Assembly (NCBI GenBank): GCA_937968035.1
Contig: CALBTS010000255.1
Location: forward strand, 1 to 18,606
Direction of reading: 5' to 3'
DNA length: 18,606 nt
Origin: an uncultured Methanomethylovorans sp.
GTDB taxonomy: Archaea > Halobacteriota > Methanosarcinia > Methanosarcinales > Methanosarcinaceae
Shown one piece after another: positions 1 through 9,900 of the stretch. The notes under the pieces were generated by a model that saw nothing but the letters and a program-made list of their open reading frames with translations, did not search any database and had not been told where the DNA came from. Both the position numbers and the translations under genes were made by a program. Numbering within the stretch: the first letter of the stretch is position 1; each line of letters starts with the position of its first letter.

Positions 1-57
1 GCGCCAACCCTCCTATCGTCGGGCACACAAACAAAACATACCGCCGAACGTTATGGG
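1..57 (+). repeat. Right end of an attC-like structured repeat (copy D, partial)
   Basis: The window opens inside a repeat whose right arm is complete. It has GCGCCAA at 1-7, CATACCG at 37-43, a spacer, then GTTATG at 50-55. The 21 bases at 36-56 are identical to 17796-17816 in copy A. In copy A, GCGCCAA lies directly against the CATACCG arm, whereas here about 22 other bases intervene. The left part lies outside the window. The ATACCG/GTTATG pair is the inverted counterpart of the CATAAC/CGGTAT pair that opens the other copies. I infer a recombination or cassette-boundary site rather than a gene. Confidence 0.75.
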
Positions 58-336
58 CAAGCCTCTATAAACATGACAGTTAAGTGGATAGGGACAAAAT
101 TCTGCAACCTTGACAACTTAATCGTGACAAGAAAACTTGGTGCTTTCTATCGGGACTTGGCCCGCGCACAAAAATTTTAAAATTATTGGCCTACGCACAA
201 ATGGCACATTTGCTTTTGCCCCCTCCCATAATCCAACCCTCATGCAAAACCAAAAGAGCCATTTTTAGCCCGTACACAGTGGAACAACCGGATAATAAAA
301 AGTAAATTAGCTGACTGAAATTATTAAAGACACAAA
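58..336. other. Non-coding leader between repeat copy D and the first gene
   Basis: No convincing gene is seen here. The stretch contains an imperfect 16-bp direct repeat (157-172 and 186-201, TTGGCCCGCGCACAAA versus TTGGCCTACGCACAAA). It also has a GCTTTTGC-containing tract near 212-230 that resembles 16703-16727 in repeat copy C, and a CCTTGACAA at about 109 that recurs at 16620. These suggest decayed pieces of the same repeat family. I could not find a clear Bacteroidota promoter (TTG, then TAnnTTTG) before the GTG start at 337, although this is the logical place for the promoter of the long operon. Confidence 0.5.
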
Positions 337-1026
337 GTGAACAGTGTAGAAGAAGAAATAAAAGCAAACAAACAGGTAAAATCCAAGAAAAGAGTAGCTG
401 ATCATGGCGAGGTATTCACTGCTGACCGTGAGGTAAATGCCATGCTGGATCTTGTAAAGCAAGAAACTGAAAGAATTGATTCCCGTTTTCTTGAGCCTGC
501 TTGTGGAGAAGGCATTTTTTTAGCTGAAATATTAAAACGGAAACTGAATATAGTGGAAAGCCGCTATTCAAAAAGCCAGAAAGAGTATGAACGTTATGCA
601 TTCTTGGCAATATCAAGCATATATGGAATTGACATTCTAGAGGATAATGCCATAATCTGCCGAAAGAATTTATTTGAAATATTCAAAAGTAGATATATAA
701 AGCTTTTTGAAGTCAAAATCAATGAATCCTATCTTAATAGTGTTGATTATGTTTTATATCTAAATATAATTTTTGGAGATGCACTGACACTTAAAACAGC
801 TGGTTTAATTCAGGAACCCATTACTTTCTCTGAATGGTCTCTGGTGGTTAAAAATTTGGTACAGAGGCGTGATTTTAAAATGAAAACCCTTCTAGAAACT
901 AAAGCTTATGATGTTCCTAATCTATTCTCTGATCTTGGGGATGACGTATTTATCCCCGAACCAGTAAAGACATATCCATTACAATCGATCTATAATTTAG
1001 CTGAACATGTTCAAAAACAACTATAA
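337..1026 (+). CDS. Small DNA methyltransferase subunit (SAM-binding, N6-adenine methylase type)
   Basis: This 229-residue protein has the N-terminal signature of restriction-modification N6-adenine methylases. A motif X-like GEVFT lies at residues 24-28, and a canonical SAM-binding motif I (FLEPACGEGIF) spans residues 51-61. No NPPY/DPPY catalytic motif is present, so the protein probably cannot methylate DNA alone. It likely works with the next gene, which has NPPY. The start is GTG at 337 with no good ribosome-binding site, and the last 20 bases overlap the next gene, implying translational coupling. I recognise the family as a short methylase-like protein found just upstream of Eco57I-type methylases. 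A truncated full-length methylase is the alternative, but the C-terminus looks ordered and conserved rather than broken. Family assignment is firm; the partner role is inferred. Confidence 0.82.
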   Translation: MNSVEEEIKANKQVKSKKRVADHGEVFTADREVNAMLDLVKQETERIDSRFLEPACGEGIFLAEILKRKLNIVESRYSKSQKEYERYAFLAISSIYGIDILEDNAIICRKNLFEIFKSRYIKLFEVKINESYLNSVDYVLYLNIIFGDALTLKTAGLIQEPITFSEWSLVVKNLVQRRDFKMKTLLETKAYDVPNLFSDLGDDVFIPEPVKTYPLQSIYNLAEHVQKQL

Positions 1027-2530
1027 TCCCGATGTACTTACCTGTCTTGCCAATCTGAGCAATGACGAGGTATTAACACCTCCGAATCTTGTAAACGATA
1101 TTCTTGATTTACTGCCCGCAGATCTATGGAGTAATTCTGATGCAAAGTTTCTAGATCCGGTTAGCAAAAGCGGTGTGTTTTTACGTGAAATTGCAAGAAG
1201 GCTCGACAGAGGATTGGAAAGAAAGATAAAAGATAAGCAAAAACGTATAGACCATATTTTCAAAAATCAAATATTTGGAATATCCATAACCGAATTGACT
1301 TCATTACTATCACGAAGAAGCGTTTATGGCTCAAAATACGCAAACGGGAAATATTCCTTCTGTGAAACATTCACGAATCCACATGGCAATATACTTTTTG
1401 AACCAAAAAAACACAGCTGGAAAGACGGGAGATGCAAATACTGCGGTGCCAGCCAGGAAGTTTATGACCGAGGGGATGCTCTCGAAACTTATGCTTACAA
1501 TTTTATTCATACAGACAAACCAAATAAAATATTCAATATGAAATTTGATGTCATAATTGGAAATCCACCATATCAATTAAATGATGGAGGAGGAACTGGT
1601 TCAAGTGCCACCCCTATTTACAATCTTTTTATTGAACAAGCTATAAAACTTAATCCCAAATATTTGTCGATGATTATCCCAGCTAGATGGTACTCGGGGG
1701 GAAAAGGATTGGATGAATTTAGAAGTGAAATGCTTAAAGATAGGAGGATAAGAAAGCTTGTGGATTTCGCCGATTCCAGAGATTGTTTTCCAGGTGTGGA
1801 TATAGCTGGTGGTGTTTGCTATTTTTTATGGGATAGAGATAATAAAGGCATTTGTGAAGTTGAAACTATAAGGAAAAATAGTACAATAAAATCTAAACGT
1901 TATCTTGATGAATTTGAGTCATTCGTTAGAGATAATATTGCAATTGGGATAATTCATAAGGTCAGACAAAAAAGTAGTACATATTTGGATGCAATAGTTT
2001 CAAGTAGGATGCCCTTTGGCCTTGTCTCAAGTATAAAACCAGAAAAAAAGGGGGATTTAATACTTATCTCTAGCACAGGTAGAGGTAAAATTTCTTCAGA
2101 AAAAGTTACAAATGGAGTCGAGTTAATTAATAAATGGAAAGTACTTATTTCAAAAGCATCAAATGATCATGGTGGACAACCAGATAAAGAAGGTAAAAGA
2201 AGAATTTTCTCTAGAGTTGAGGTAATGTCCCCTAAAACTGTTTGTACTGAATCGTATTTAGTAGCAGGAAGCTATGAAACTAAAAATGAGGCGGAAAATA
2301 TGGTAGATTTTTTAAAAACAAAATTTTGCAGGTTCTTAGTCTCAACAATTTTACTGACCCAAAATATAACAAAGAGCAAATTCATTTTTGTTCCAGATTT
2401 ATCAATGAAAGAGCGATGGACAGATGAAAAACTCTATAAAAAATTCAATTTAACCAAAGAAGAAATTGGTTTTATTGAAAGTATTATTCGTCCAATGGAA
2501 TTAACTCAAAATGAACAATTAGATGAGTAA
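1007..2530 (+). CDS. Eco57I-type DNA adenine methyltransferase (restriction-modification methylase)
   Basis: This 507-residue protein is predicted to transfer a methyl group from SAM to adenine N6 in a specific DNA sequence. The catalytic motif IV is clear as IIGNPPY (NPPY at residues 186-189). A motif X-like EVLTPPNLV is at 21-29. Motif I is degenerate (LDPVSKSG, 49-56) compared with the usual PACGSG, a variant I believe is normal for this subfamily. Residues C119, H137, C143 and C146 could form a small zinc site before the catalytic core. The C-terminal half (about 250-500) is probably the target-recognition region. The gene overlaps the previous gene by 20 bp and the following helicase gene by 8 bp, so the three are co-translated. 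The recognition sequence cannot be predicted from sequence alone. Confidence 0.87.
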   Translation: MFKNNYNPDVLTCLANLSNDEVLTPPNLVNDILDLLPADLWSNSDAKFLDPVSKSGVFLREIARRLDRGLERKIKDKQKRIDHIFKNQIFGISITELTSLLSRRSVYGSKYANGKYSFCETFTNPHGNILFEPKKHSWKDGRCKYCGASQEVYDRGDALETYAYNFIHTDKPNKIFNMKFDVIIGNPPYQLNDGGGTGSSATPIYNLFIEQAIKLNPKYLSMIIPARWYSGGKGLDEFRSEMLKDRRIRKLVDFADSRDCFPGVDIAGGVCYFLWDRDNKGICEVETIRKNSTIKSKRYLDEFESFVRDNIAIGIIHKVRQKSSTYLDAIVSSRMPFGLVSSIKPEKKGDLILISSTGRGKISSEKVTNGVELINKWKVLISKASNDHGGQPDKEGKRRIFSRVEVMSPKTVCTESYLVAGSYETKNEAENMVDFLKTKFCRFLVSTILLTQNITKSKFIFVPDLSMKERWTDEKLYKKFNLTKEEIGFIESIIRPMELTQNEQLDE

Positions 2531-5027
2531 GAAAAATTTCTTCCCTCCTCGTCCGTCATCTAACCCAGTTGTGTATGCATATGAATTGATAGGCGTATCA
2601 ACACATATAGGGTTACTCAAAATTGGCTTTACCGACCGGGATGCACAATCAAGGATAGCGGAACAGTTAAAAACCGCACGTATTAAATATAAAATTGTGT
2701 ACGAGGAATCTGCTATGCGAAATGATGGCAGTTCGTTTACCGACCACGATGTTCACTTCTATTTACGTAAACAGGGTATTCAAAACCCGGAGGGTGAATG
2801 GTTCAGGTGCACAATTAAGGATATAAAAGCAGCTGTTTGGGCCATTAAAAGCGGAGAGCAAAACGAAGAAAACAGGACTCTCACATTCGCAATGCGGCCC
2901 GAACAGGAAAATGCAGTCAATAAAACCATAACCTACTTCAAGAGTTATAAAAAAGAAAATCCAGAGAAAACACCTCACTTTCTCTGGAATGCAAAAATGC
3001 GCTTTGGCAAAACCTTTGCAGCATATCAGCTGGCAAAAACTATGGGCTGGAGAAAAATCCTTGTACTCACTTTCAAACCAGCAGTTCAGAGTGCATGGGA
3101 AGAAGATATAAAAAATCACGTGGATTTCGCAGGTTGGCAGTTCATTTCAAGAAACGGCTTATCTTTTTCCCAGAGCAAAAAAAGCAAACCAATAGTATGT
3201 TTCGGCTCATTCCAGGACTACCTAGGAAAAAACGAAGTCGGTGGCATCAAAGTAAAGAATGAATGGGTTCATGCAATGGATTGGGACTGTGTAATATTCG
3301 ATGAATATCATTATGGGGCCTGGAGAGAAAATGCGAAGGAATTGTTTGAAGCCGAAAGTAAGAAAGAAATTGAGTTCGGTGAAGGTGAGGGAATTGATTA
3401 TTTTGATGAGGAAATGATTCCTATCACTACCAACCATTATCTCTATTTGTCAGGAACTCCTTTCAGAGCAATTGCCTCAGGTGAATTCATTGAAGAACAG
3501 ATCTTTAACTGGACGTATTCAGATGAACAGAAAGCAAAGGAGAATTGGAAAAGAGATAACAATCCTTATGCCTGCCTTCCGAGAATGGTAATGCTCACCT
3601 ATCAGTTACCTGATTCCATCAGGGAGATAGCAATGAAGGGTGAGTTTAATGAATTTGATCTCAATGTATTCTTTTCAGCAGAAGGTGAAGGGCGTAAAGC
3701 AAGGTTTAAATACGAGGATGAAGTTCAAAAATGGTTAGACCTTATTCGCGGTTCATTTACTGAAACAACAGTCGACAACCTAAAGATGGGAGCAAAAAAA
3801 CCTCCATTGCCATTTTCTCATGCTCCATTGCTTAAAGTTTTAAATCACACTTTCTGGTTCTTACCGACAGTTGCTTCCTGCAATGCTATGGCAAATTTGC
3901 TTAAACAACGTCAAAATAAATTCTACCACGATTATTCCATTGTTGTGGCGGCAGGTGCAGTAGCTGGGATCGGAGTGGAGGCATTACCTCCGGTTTTTGA
4001 TGCTATGACGGATAATCCATTAGAATCTAAAACCATAACTCTTTCGTGCGGAAAACTAACAACAGGCGTGACTGTCAGACCATGGACTGGAATCTTTATG
4101 CTGCGTAACTCTTCGAGTCCTGAAACCTATTTTCAGGCTGCATTCAGGGTACAATCTCCATGGACCATAAAAAATCCTGGCAGTAAATCTCCAAACAAAG
4201 AAGAAATTCTGAAACAGGAATGTTATGTTTTCGACTTTGCTCCAGATAGAGCATTGAGACAAATTGCAGATTACAGTTGCCGTTTGAATGTGAACGAATC
4301 CAATCCCGAAGCAAAAGTTGCCGAATTTATTAATTTTCTGCCGGTTCTGGCTTATGATGGCAGTTCTATGAAACAAGTGGATGCCGCGGGTATTCTCGAT
4401 ATGGCAATGAGCGGAACAACTGCAACCCTACTTGCCAGGCGTTGGGAAAGTGCTTTGCTTGTCAACGTGGATAACAACACACTTGCTCGCCTCATGAACA
4501 ATGAAGAGGCAATGAAGGCTTTAATGAGTATTGAAGGATTCCGAAATCTGAATCAGGATATTGAAACCATCATTAATAAATCAGAAGCAGTTAAAAAGAT
4601 AAAGAAAGAAGCCAACGAAAGAGATCTAACCAGGAAGGAGAAAAAGGAACTTACAGAGGAAGAAAAAAAGTATAAAAGCCTGAGAAAGCAAATTCAGGAT
4701 AAACTTATAAAATTTGCAACCAGGGTTCCAATCTTTATGTATCTGACCGATTACAGGGAAAGAAGCCTTAAAGATGTAATCACTCAACTTGAGCCAGGTC
4801 TTTTTAAAAAAGTAACCGGATTAACTGTAAAGGATTTTGAGCTATTGGTAAGTCTGGGTGTCTTTAATAGCGCCTTAATGAATGATGCGGTCTATAAATT
4901 TAAAAGATATGAAGATCCAAGTCTGGGATATCTGGGAATTAACAAGCACGAAGGTGAAGATATCGGACTATATGACACTGTTTTAAAAAAGAAAGAATAT
5001 GAAGAAGCTTTAGTAAATGAACCATGA
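2523..5027 (+). CDS. GIY-YIG nuclease / SF2 helicase fusion, putative restriction subunit
   Basis: At 834 residues, this is the likely DNA-cleaving, ATP-driven subunit. Residues 17-100 resemble a T5orf172/MUG113-type GIY-YIG nuclease: YAYE at 18-21, KIG at 33-35, R44 in SRIAEQ, and E92 in GEWF as the probable metal ligand. The SF2 helicase core follows: MRFGKT (159-164, motif I), DEYH (260-263, motif II), SGTP (310-313, motif III) and QAAFRVQ (538-544, motif VI). A Lys/Glu-rich, probably coiled-coil stretch is near 700-740. The start overlaps the methylase gene by 8 bp. The order methylase then nuclease-helicase matches type I/III-like restriction logic, in which ATP-driven translocation is coupled to cleavage. 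Which residues cut DNA is inferred from the family. Confidence 0.86.
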   Translation: MSKKNFFPPRPSSNPVVYAYELIGVSTHIGLLKIGFTDRDAQSRIAEQLKTARIKYKIVYEESAMRNDGSSFTDHDVHFYLRKQGIQNPEGEWFRCTIKDIKAAVWAIKSGEQNEENRTLTFAMRPEQENAVNKTITYFKSYKKENPEKTPHFLWNAKMRFGKTFAAYQLAKTMGWRKILVLTFKPAVQSAWEEDIKNHVDFAGWQFISRNGLSFSQSKKSKPIVCFGSFQDYLGKNEVGGIKVKNEWVHAMDWDCVIFDEYHYGAWRENAKELFEAESKKEIEFGEGEGIDYFDEEMIPITTNHYLYLSGTPFRAIASGEFIEEQIFNWTYSDEQKAKENWKRDNNPYACLPRMVMLTYQLPDSIREIAMKGEFNEFDLNVFFSAEGEGRKARFKYEDEVQKWLDLIRGSFTETTVDNLKMGAKKPPLPFSHAPLLKVLNHTFWFLPTVASCNAMANLLKQRQNKFYHDYSIVVAAGAVAGIGVEALPPVFDAMTDNPLESKTITLSCGKLTTGVTVRPWTGIFMLRNSSSPETYFQAAFRVQSPWTIKNPGSKSPNKEEILKQECYVFDFAPDRALRQIADYSCRLNVNESNPEAKVAEFINFLPVLAYDGSSMKQVDAAGILDMAMSGTTATLLARRWESALLVNVDNNTLARLMNNEEAMKALMSIEGFRNLNQDIETIINKSEAVKKIKKEANERDLTRKEKKELTEEEKKYKSLRKQIQDKLIKFATRVPIFMYLTDYRERSLKDVITQLEPGLFKKVTGLTVKDFELLVSLGVFNSALMNDAVYKFKRYEDPSLGYLGINKHEGEDIGLYDTVLKKKEYEEALVNEP

Positions 5028-5090
5028 AAATATTGAATTTATAATATGACCCATTTTAGAAAATATTTTGCTGACTAAAAACTGCCCAAT

Positions 5091-6935
5091 ATGGAAATAG
5101 CTCCCGACAATCAAAATATTGACAGGGTATTCTCGAATACTACCTATTACATCGACTTCTACCAGAGGGATTATAAGTGGACCACTGAACCGGTTCACCG
5201 CTTACTCGATGATATTTTCTTCAAATTCAATCAGGAATATGAAAATAACAAATCCCTTGATCCCTCGAAAGAGGTTGTCATGGCAAAATATCCCTGGTAT
5301 TATCTCAACACTTATGTGACTAATACTATTGATGGAAAAGTATATGTTGTAGATGGCCAACAGAGATTAACTACACTGACTTTAATTCTTATAAACCTTT
5401 TCCATCTGTCTAAAAAGTTTAATTCAAAGACCAATAAATGGATCGAAACTAAAATTGCTGGTTATTCAGGTACCGATTATTCTTTCTGGATGAATCATGA
5501 AAAGCACAAAAGGATTTTGGATGATTTGTTTGAAGGCACGAAAGAATTTAAAGATATGAATACCAGCGCCGGAATTACATCGGTGAATATCCTAAACAAT
5601 TATCAATTGATTAACAGATGGATGACCACTGAATTACCTGATAGCCATAAGTTTGAAACATTTGTTTACTATTTTTTGTATCGGCTTGTAATGATTAATT
5701 TATCTGTCGAGCAAACCAATGTCCCTATGGTTTTTGAAGTCATTAATGATAGAGGAATTCGTCTAAAACCATATGAAATCTTAAAAGGCAAACTTCTGGG
5801 TCAAATCGATAAGATTGAACTTGATCAGAAAAACTATAATGGTTTATGGGAAGATAAAGTTAAAAGGATCAATAAATTCAAAGATGATGAAATTGATACT
5901 TTTTTCAGATACTATTTAAAAGCCAAATACTCTGATAACAGGAAAGATGGGACCCGTTTTGATGGAGAGTACCATCGGGAGATGTTTACTAATGATATGA
6001 ACACTCACCTTAAGCTTAAACACAATGCCTCTGAGGTAAAGATATTTCTTGAAAAGACCTTTACATATTACACTAATCTTTACATCAAAATCCTTGATGC
6101 TTATTATTTTAAAAGACCAAATCTCCCAATAGTTTTCTATAACCGATTGAATGAAATGGACGGTCAATTTTTATTAATACTATCTTCCTGTAAACTAAAT
6201 GATTATCAGGAAGATGATAAAATAAATGTTGTATCAACCGAAATTGACCGGCTATTCTCCTTATTACAATTGCAAAATGCATATGACAGTAATGCTTTTA
6301 ATGATGCTTTGTATAAAATATCAAGTGAAATCAGAAACGGGGAACTCGGCGATATCAGAAAAGTATTTGATAAATACTTACTTGAGGAACTTACAAACAG
6401 GCGAAGTTCTATAGCAAATCAGCCATTGCAATACGCATATTTCAGGAATACTGGTATTAACCTGAATACTCGTTTTAAAAGGTACTTCTTTGCCCGTATT
6501 GACCAGTTCTTTGCAGAAAATCTTAATTTGGGGATGAAGCACCCGATTGAAGATTTGGTCACCAAAACCGGTTCAAAGACAGGTTTCCACATAGAGCATA
6601 TATTATCACATAATCCTGTCAACCTTGCTCTATTTAACAATGACGAAGATTTATTTGAACAGGAAAGAAATCGCGTTGGTGGAATTCTTCTTCTAAAAGG
6701 GAAAGATAATATTTCAAGCAATAATGAATTATACTCGGCTAAGTTAAAAACATATGCAAACACACTCTACTGGAACGAAACCTTAAGGGAGGATACTTAT
6801 AAATCAAAAAAAGATATGGATGACCTAAAACAAAAGTATGACCTTGATCTGGTTCCGATGAATCAATTTGGTCCATTGGAACTAGAACAACGACAAAAAC
6901 TCCTTTTTGAAATTTCAAAGTTAGTCTGGAAATAG
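5091..6935 (+). CDS. GmrSD-type DUF262/DUF1524 nuclease
   Basis: This 614-residue protein has the GmrS-like DUF262 domain at the N-terminus, with YQRDYKW at residues 24-30 and VVDGQQRLTT at 86-95. The DGQQR motif is linked to nucleotide binding and hydrolysis in GmrSD and SspE. The C-terminal part is a DUF1524 HNH nuclease with HIEH (500-503), followed by an NRVGG-I-LLL segment and NNELY, the usual family pattern. Relatives include GmrSD, which cuts glucosylated hydroxymethylcytosine DNA, and SspE, which responds to phosphorothioate DNA. Gaps of 63 bp upstream and 6 bp downstream make it part of the operon. Its placement beside a methylase suggests that it reads DNA modification state, but whether methylation activates or blocks it cannot be seen here. 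Confidence 0.88.
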   Translation: MEIAPDNQNIDRVFSNTTYYIDFYQRDYKWTTEPVHRLLDDIFFKFNQEYENNKSLDPSKEVVMAKYPWYYLNTYVTNTIDGKVYVVDGQQRLTTLTLILINLFHLSKKFNSKTNKWIETKIAGYSGTDYSFWMNHEKHKRILDDLFEGTKEFKDMNTSAGITSVNILNNYQLINRWMTTELPDSHKFETFVYYFLYRLVMINLSVEQTNVPMVFEVINDRGIRLKPYEILKGKLLGQIDKIELDQKNYNGLWEDKVKRINKFKDDEIDTFFRYYLKAKYSDNRKDGTRFDGEYHREMFTNDMNTHLKLKHNASEVKIFLEKTFTYYTNLYIKILDAYYFKRPNLPIVFYNRLNEMDGQFLLILSSCKLNDYQEDDKINVVSTEIDRLFSLLQLQNAYDSNAFNDALYKISSEIRNGELGDIRKVFDKYLLEELTNRRSSIANQPLQYAYFRNTGINLNTRFKRYFFARIDQFFAENLNLGMKHPIEDLVTKTGSKTGFHIEHILSHNPVNLALFNNDEDLFEQERNRVGGILLLKGKDNISSNNELYSAKLKTYANTLYWNETLREDTYKSKKDMDDLKQKYDLDLVPMNQFGPLELEQRQKLLFEISKLVWK

Positions 6936-6941
6936 ATACGC

Positions 6942-9900
6942 ATGAATTCTATCGCGTTTTTCGATACCGAAATCAGTCTGAAAAGGCAGGAAATCCTTGA
7001 TATTGGAGGAATTAAGGATAACGGGAATTCTTTCCATTCAAGTTCGACTTCAGAATTCATTTCATTTATAAATGGAACAAGATTTATTTGTGGGCACAAC
7101 ATCTTAAACCATGATCTAAAATATCTTCAAAAAGCTCTATCTGATTCTGGTATAACTCAATTTAAGGTAATAGACACATTATTTCTATCACCTTTGCTTT
7201 TCCCAATGAGGCCATATCACCATCTTTTAAAAGATGATAAGCTTCAGTCAGAAGAGTTAAATAATCCGCTGAATGATTCAATAAAAGCCAGGGATTTGTT
7301 TAATGATGAAGTATCTGCTTTCAATGAACTGGATGATTCATTAAAGAGTATTTACTATCTCCTGCTAAAAGACAAAAATGAGTTCCGGTCATTTTTTGAA
7401 TACAATTCATTCAAAACCGGGAGTCCTGATACTTTAGAAATCATTATACAGCAATATTTCAACGATAAGATCTGCAGTAATTCAAAGTTAGGTGATATAA
7501 TTTCCGCACATCCGATAGAGCTTGCCTATTGCCTGGCGTTGATAAATTGCAATAATAAATACTCTATTACTCCTCCATGGGTAATAAAAAATTATCCGGA
7601 ATTTGAGAGAATAATGTCTCTTCTTAGAAATAAACCATGCATTACCGGATGCACTTACTGCAATAAAGCGCTGGACCATTATGCAGGACTTAATCACTAT
7701 TTTGGTTTTAATTCATTCAGAACCTATGGTGGCAAACCTTTGCAAGAGGATGCAGTTAAGGCGGCAATAGAGAATAAATCAATCCTGGTTGTTTTTCCAA
7801 CTGGCGGCGGTAAGTCATTAACTTTCCAGTTACCTGCTTTAATGAGTGGAGAGAATATGAAAGGATTGACTGTCGTAATCTCTCCGCTGCAGTCACTGAT
7901 GAAGGATCAGGTTGATAACCTTGAGAAGATTAATATTACAGACGCGGTTACTATAAATGGTTTACTTGATCCTATCGAACGGAGTAAGTCCTTTGAAAGA
8001 GTTGAGGATGGTTCTGCTTCAATACTTTACATTTCACCTGAATCTTTGAGATCTAAAACTATTGAAAGGCTTCTATTAGGAAGAACTATTATCCGGTTTG
8101 TAATTGATGAAGCTCATTGCTTTTCTTCATGGGGACAGGATTTCAGGGTCGATTACTTGTATATCGGTGATTTTATCAAGTCCCTGCAGGAAAAAAAGAA
8201 TCTACAGGAAGGAATTCCGGTTTCTTGCTTTACAGCTACTGCAAAACAAAAGGTAATTGAAGATATCAGAGACTACTTTAAAGATAAATTAACCTTGAAT
8301 CTTGAAATCTACAGATCAGGTGAATCAAGAACAAATCTTCAGTATAAGGTATTTGAAAACGGCAATGAACAGGATAAATATAACAAGCTCCGTGATCTTA
8401 TTGAAAGTAAAAACTGTCCAACCATTGTTTACGTTTCCAGGACAAGAAAAGCATATCTGCTAGCCGACGCCTTAAATAAAGATGGTTTCAATGCTAAACC
8501 TTACCATGGAAAGATGGATGTTAAGGAAAAAACTGAAAACCAAAATGCTTTTATCTCAGGTGAAGTTCAGATAATGGTTGCAACTTCTGCTTTCGGTATG
8601 GGTGTTGACAAGAAAGACATTGGGATGGTTATCCATTACGAAATATCTGATTCATTGGAAAACTATGTCCAGGAGGCAGGAAGAGCTGGCCGGGATGAAA
8701 ACATAATTGCAGATTGTTATGTTCTTTATAATGAGGATGATCTTGGAAAACACTTTACGCTTCTTAATCAAACCAAGCTTAGCATCAAGGAGATAAAACA
8801 GGTCTGGAAGGCTATAAAAGAGATTACAAAGTTCCGCTCGACAGTTTCAAATTCTGCATTAGAGATTGCCCGAAAAGCCGGTTGGGATGAGGGTATAACC
8901 GAAATTGAAACACGTGTTACAACGGCTATTTCAGCACTGGAAGAAGCCGGATACTTGAAGCGGGGACAAAATGTACCTCGGATTTTTGCAAATAGTATCT
9001 TAACTAAAAATGCACAGGATGCAATTGACAAAATCAACTCCTCAGAACGATTCGATGAAAAGCAGAAAGTAAAAGCAATCCGAATAATAAAGAAACTAAT
9101 TTCGAGTAAAAGCAAAAGACAATCTAATGACGAAGTTGCTGAATCAAGAATTGACTATATATCTGATCACCTTGGCATTGTAAAGGAAGAAGTAATTAAA
9201 ATTATTACTCTGCTACGAGAAGAGAAAATCTTAGCAGACACTAAAGACCTGACTGCTTTCATAAAAAAAGGAGACGCTGTAAACCGGTCAAAATCAATCG
9301 CTGAAACTTTCCGCCAAATAGAAGAATTTTTCCTTCAGCAACTTGAAGAAAAGGAAAAAACATATCATCTCAAGGAATTGAATGAGAAGGCTATTGAAGC
9401 AGGTTGTCAGGATGTTACGCCAAACAAATTAAAAACCATCATCAATTTTTGGGCAATAAAGAATTGGATTAAAAGGCAAAATCTGGAGAACTCAAAAAAT
9501 CATGTTGTTATCATTTGTGCCCAACCTAAGGATGTTTTACAGGAAAAATTTAAAAAGAGACATTCTCTTGCAAAATTCATCGTTGAATTTCTTTATGGGA
9601 AAATTGATAATAATGAAGATGCAAATGCGGAAGAGATATTAATAGAATTTTCAGTTATTGAGCTCAAAGAAGCATACGAGAAGAGTTTGGAATTATTCAA
9701 ATTCGAAGTTTCAACAGATGATATTGAAGATACGTTGTTCTATTTATCAAGAATTGAGGCAATTAAGATTGAAGGAGGATTCCTGGTTGTCTATAATAAA
9801 ATGACGATCGAAAAGGTAGAACAGAATAATAAAGCTCAGTATAAAAAGGAGGACTATCAAAAACTAGATCAGTTTTACCAGAACAAAGTGCAGCAGATAC

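Noticed and set aside
591..600. GTTATG box as a further cassette boundary
   Set aside because: It lies inside the first methylase gene and has no ATACCG box or inverted partner nearby; a chance match.
2763..3119. Open frames on the minus strand (for example 118 codons here)
   Set aside because: They lie opposite well-supported genes, have no recognisable domains and follow from the codon use of the other strand.
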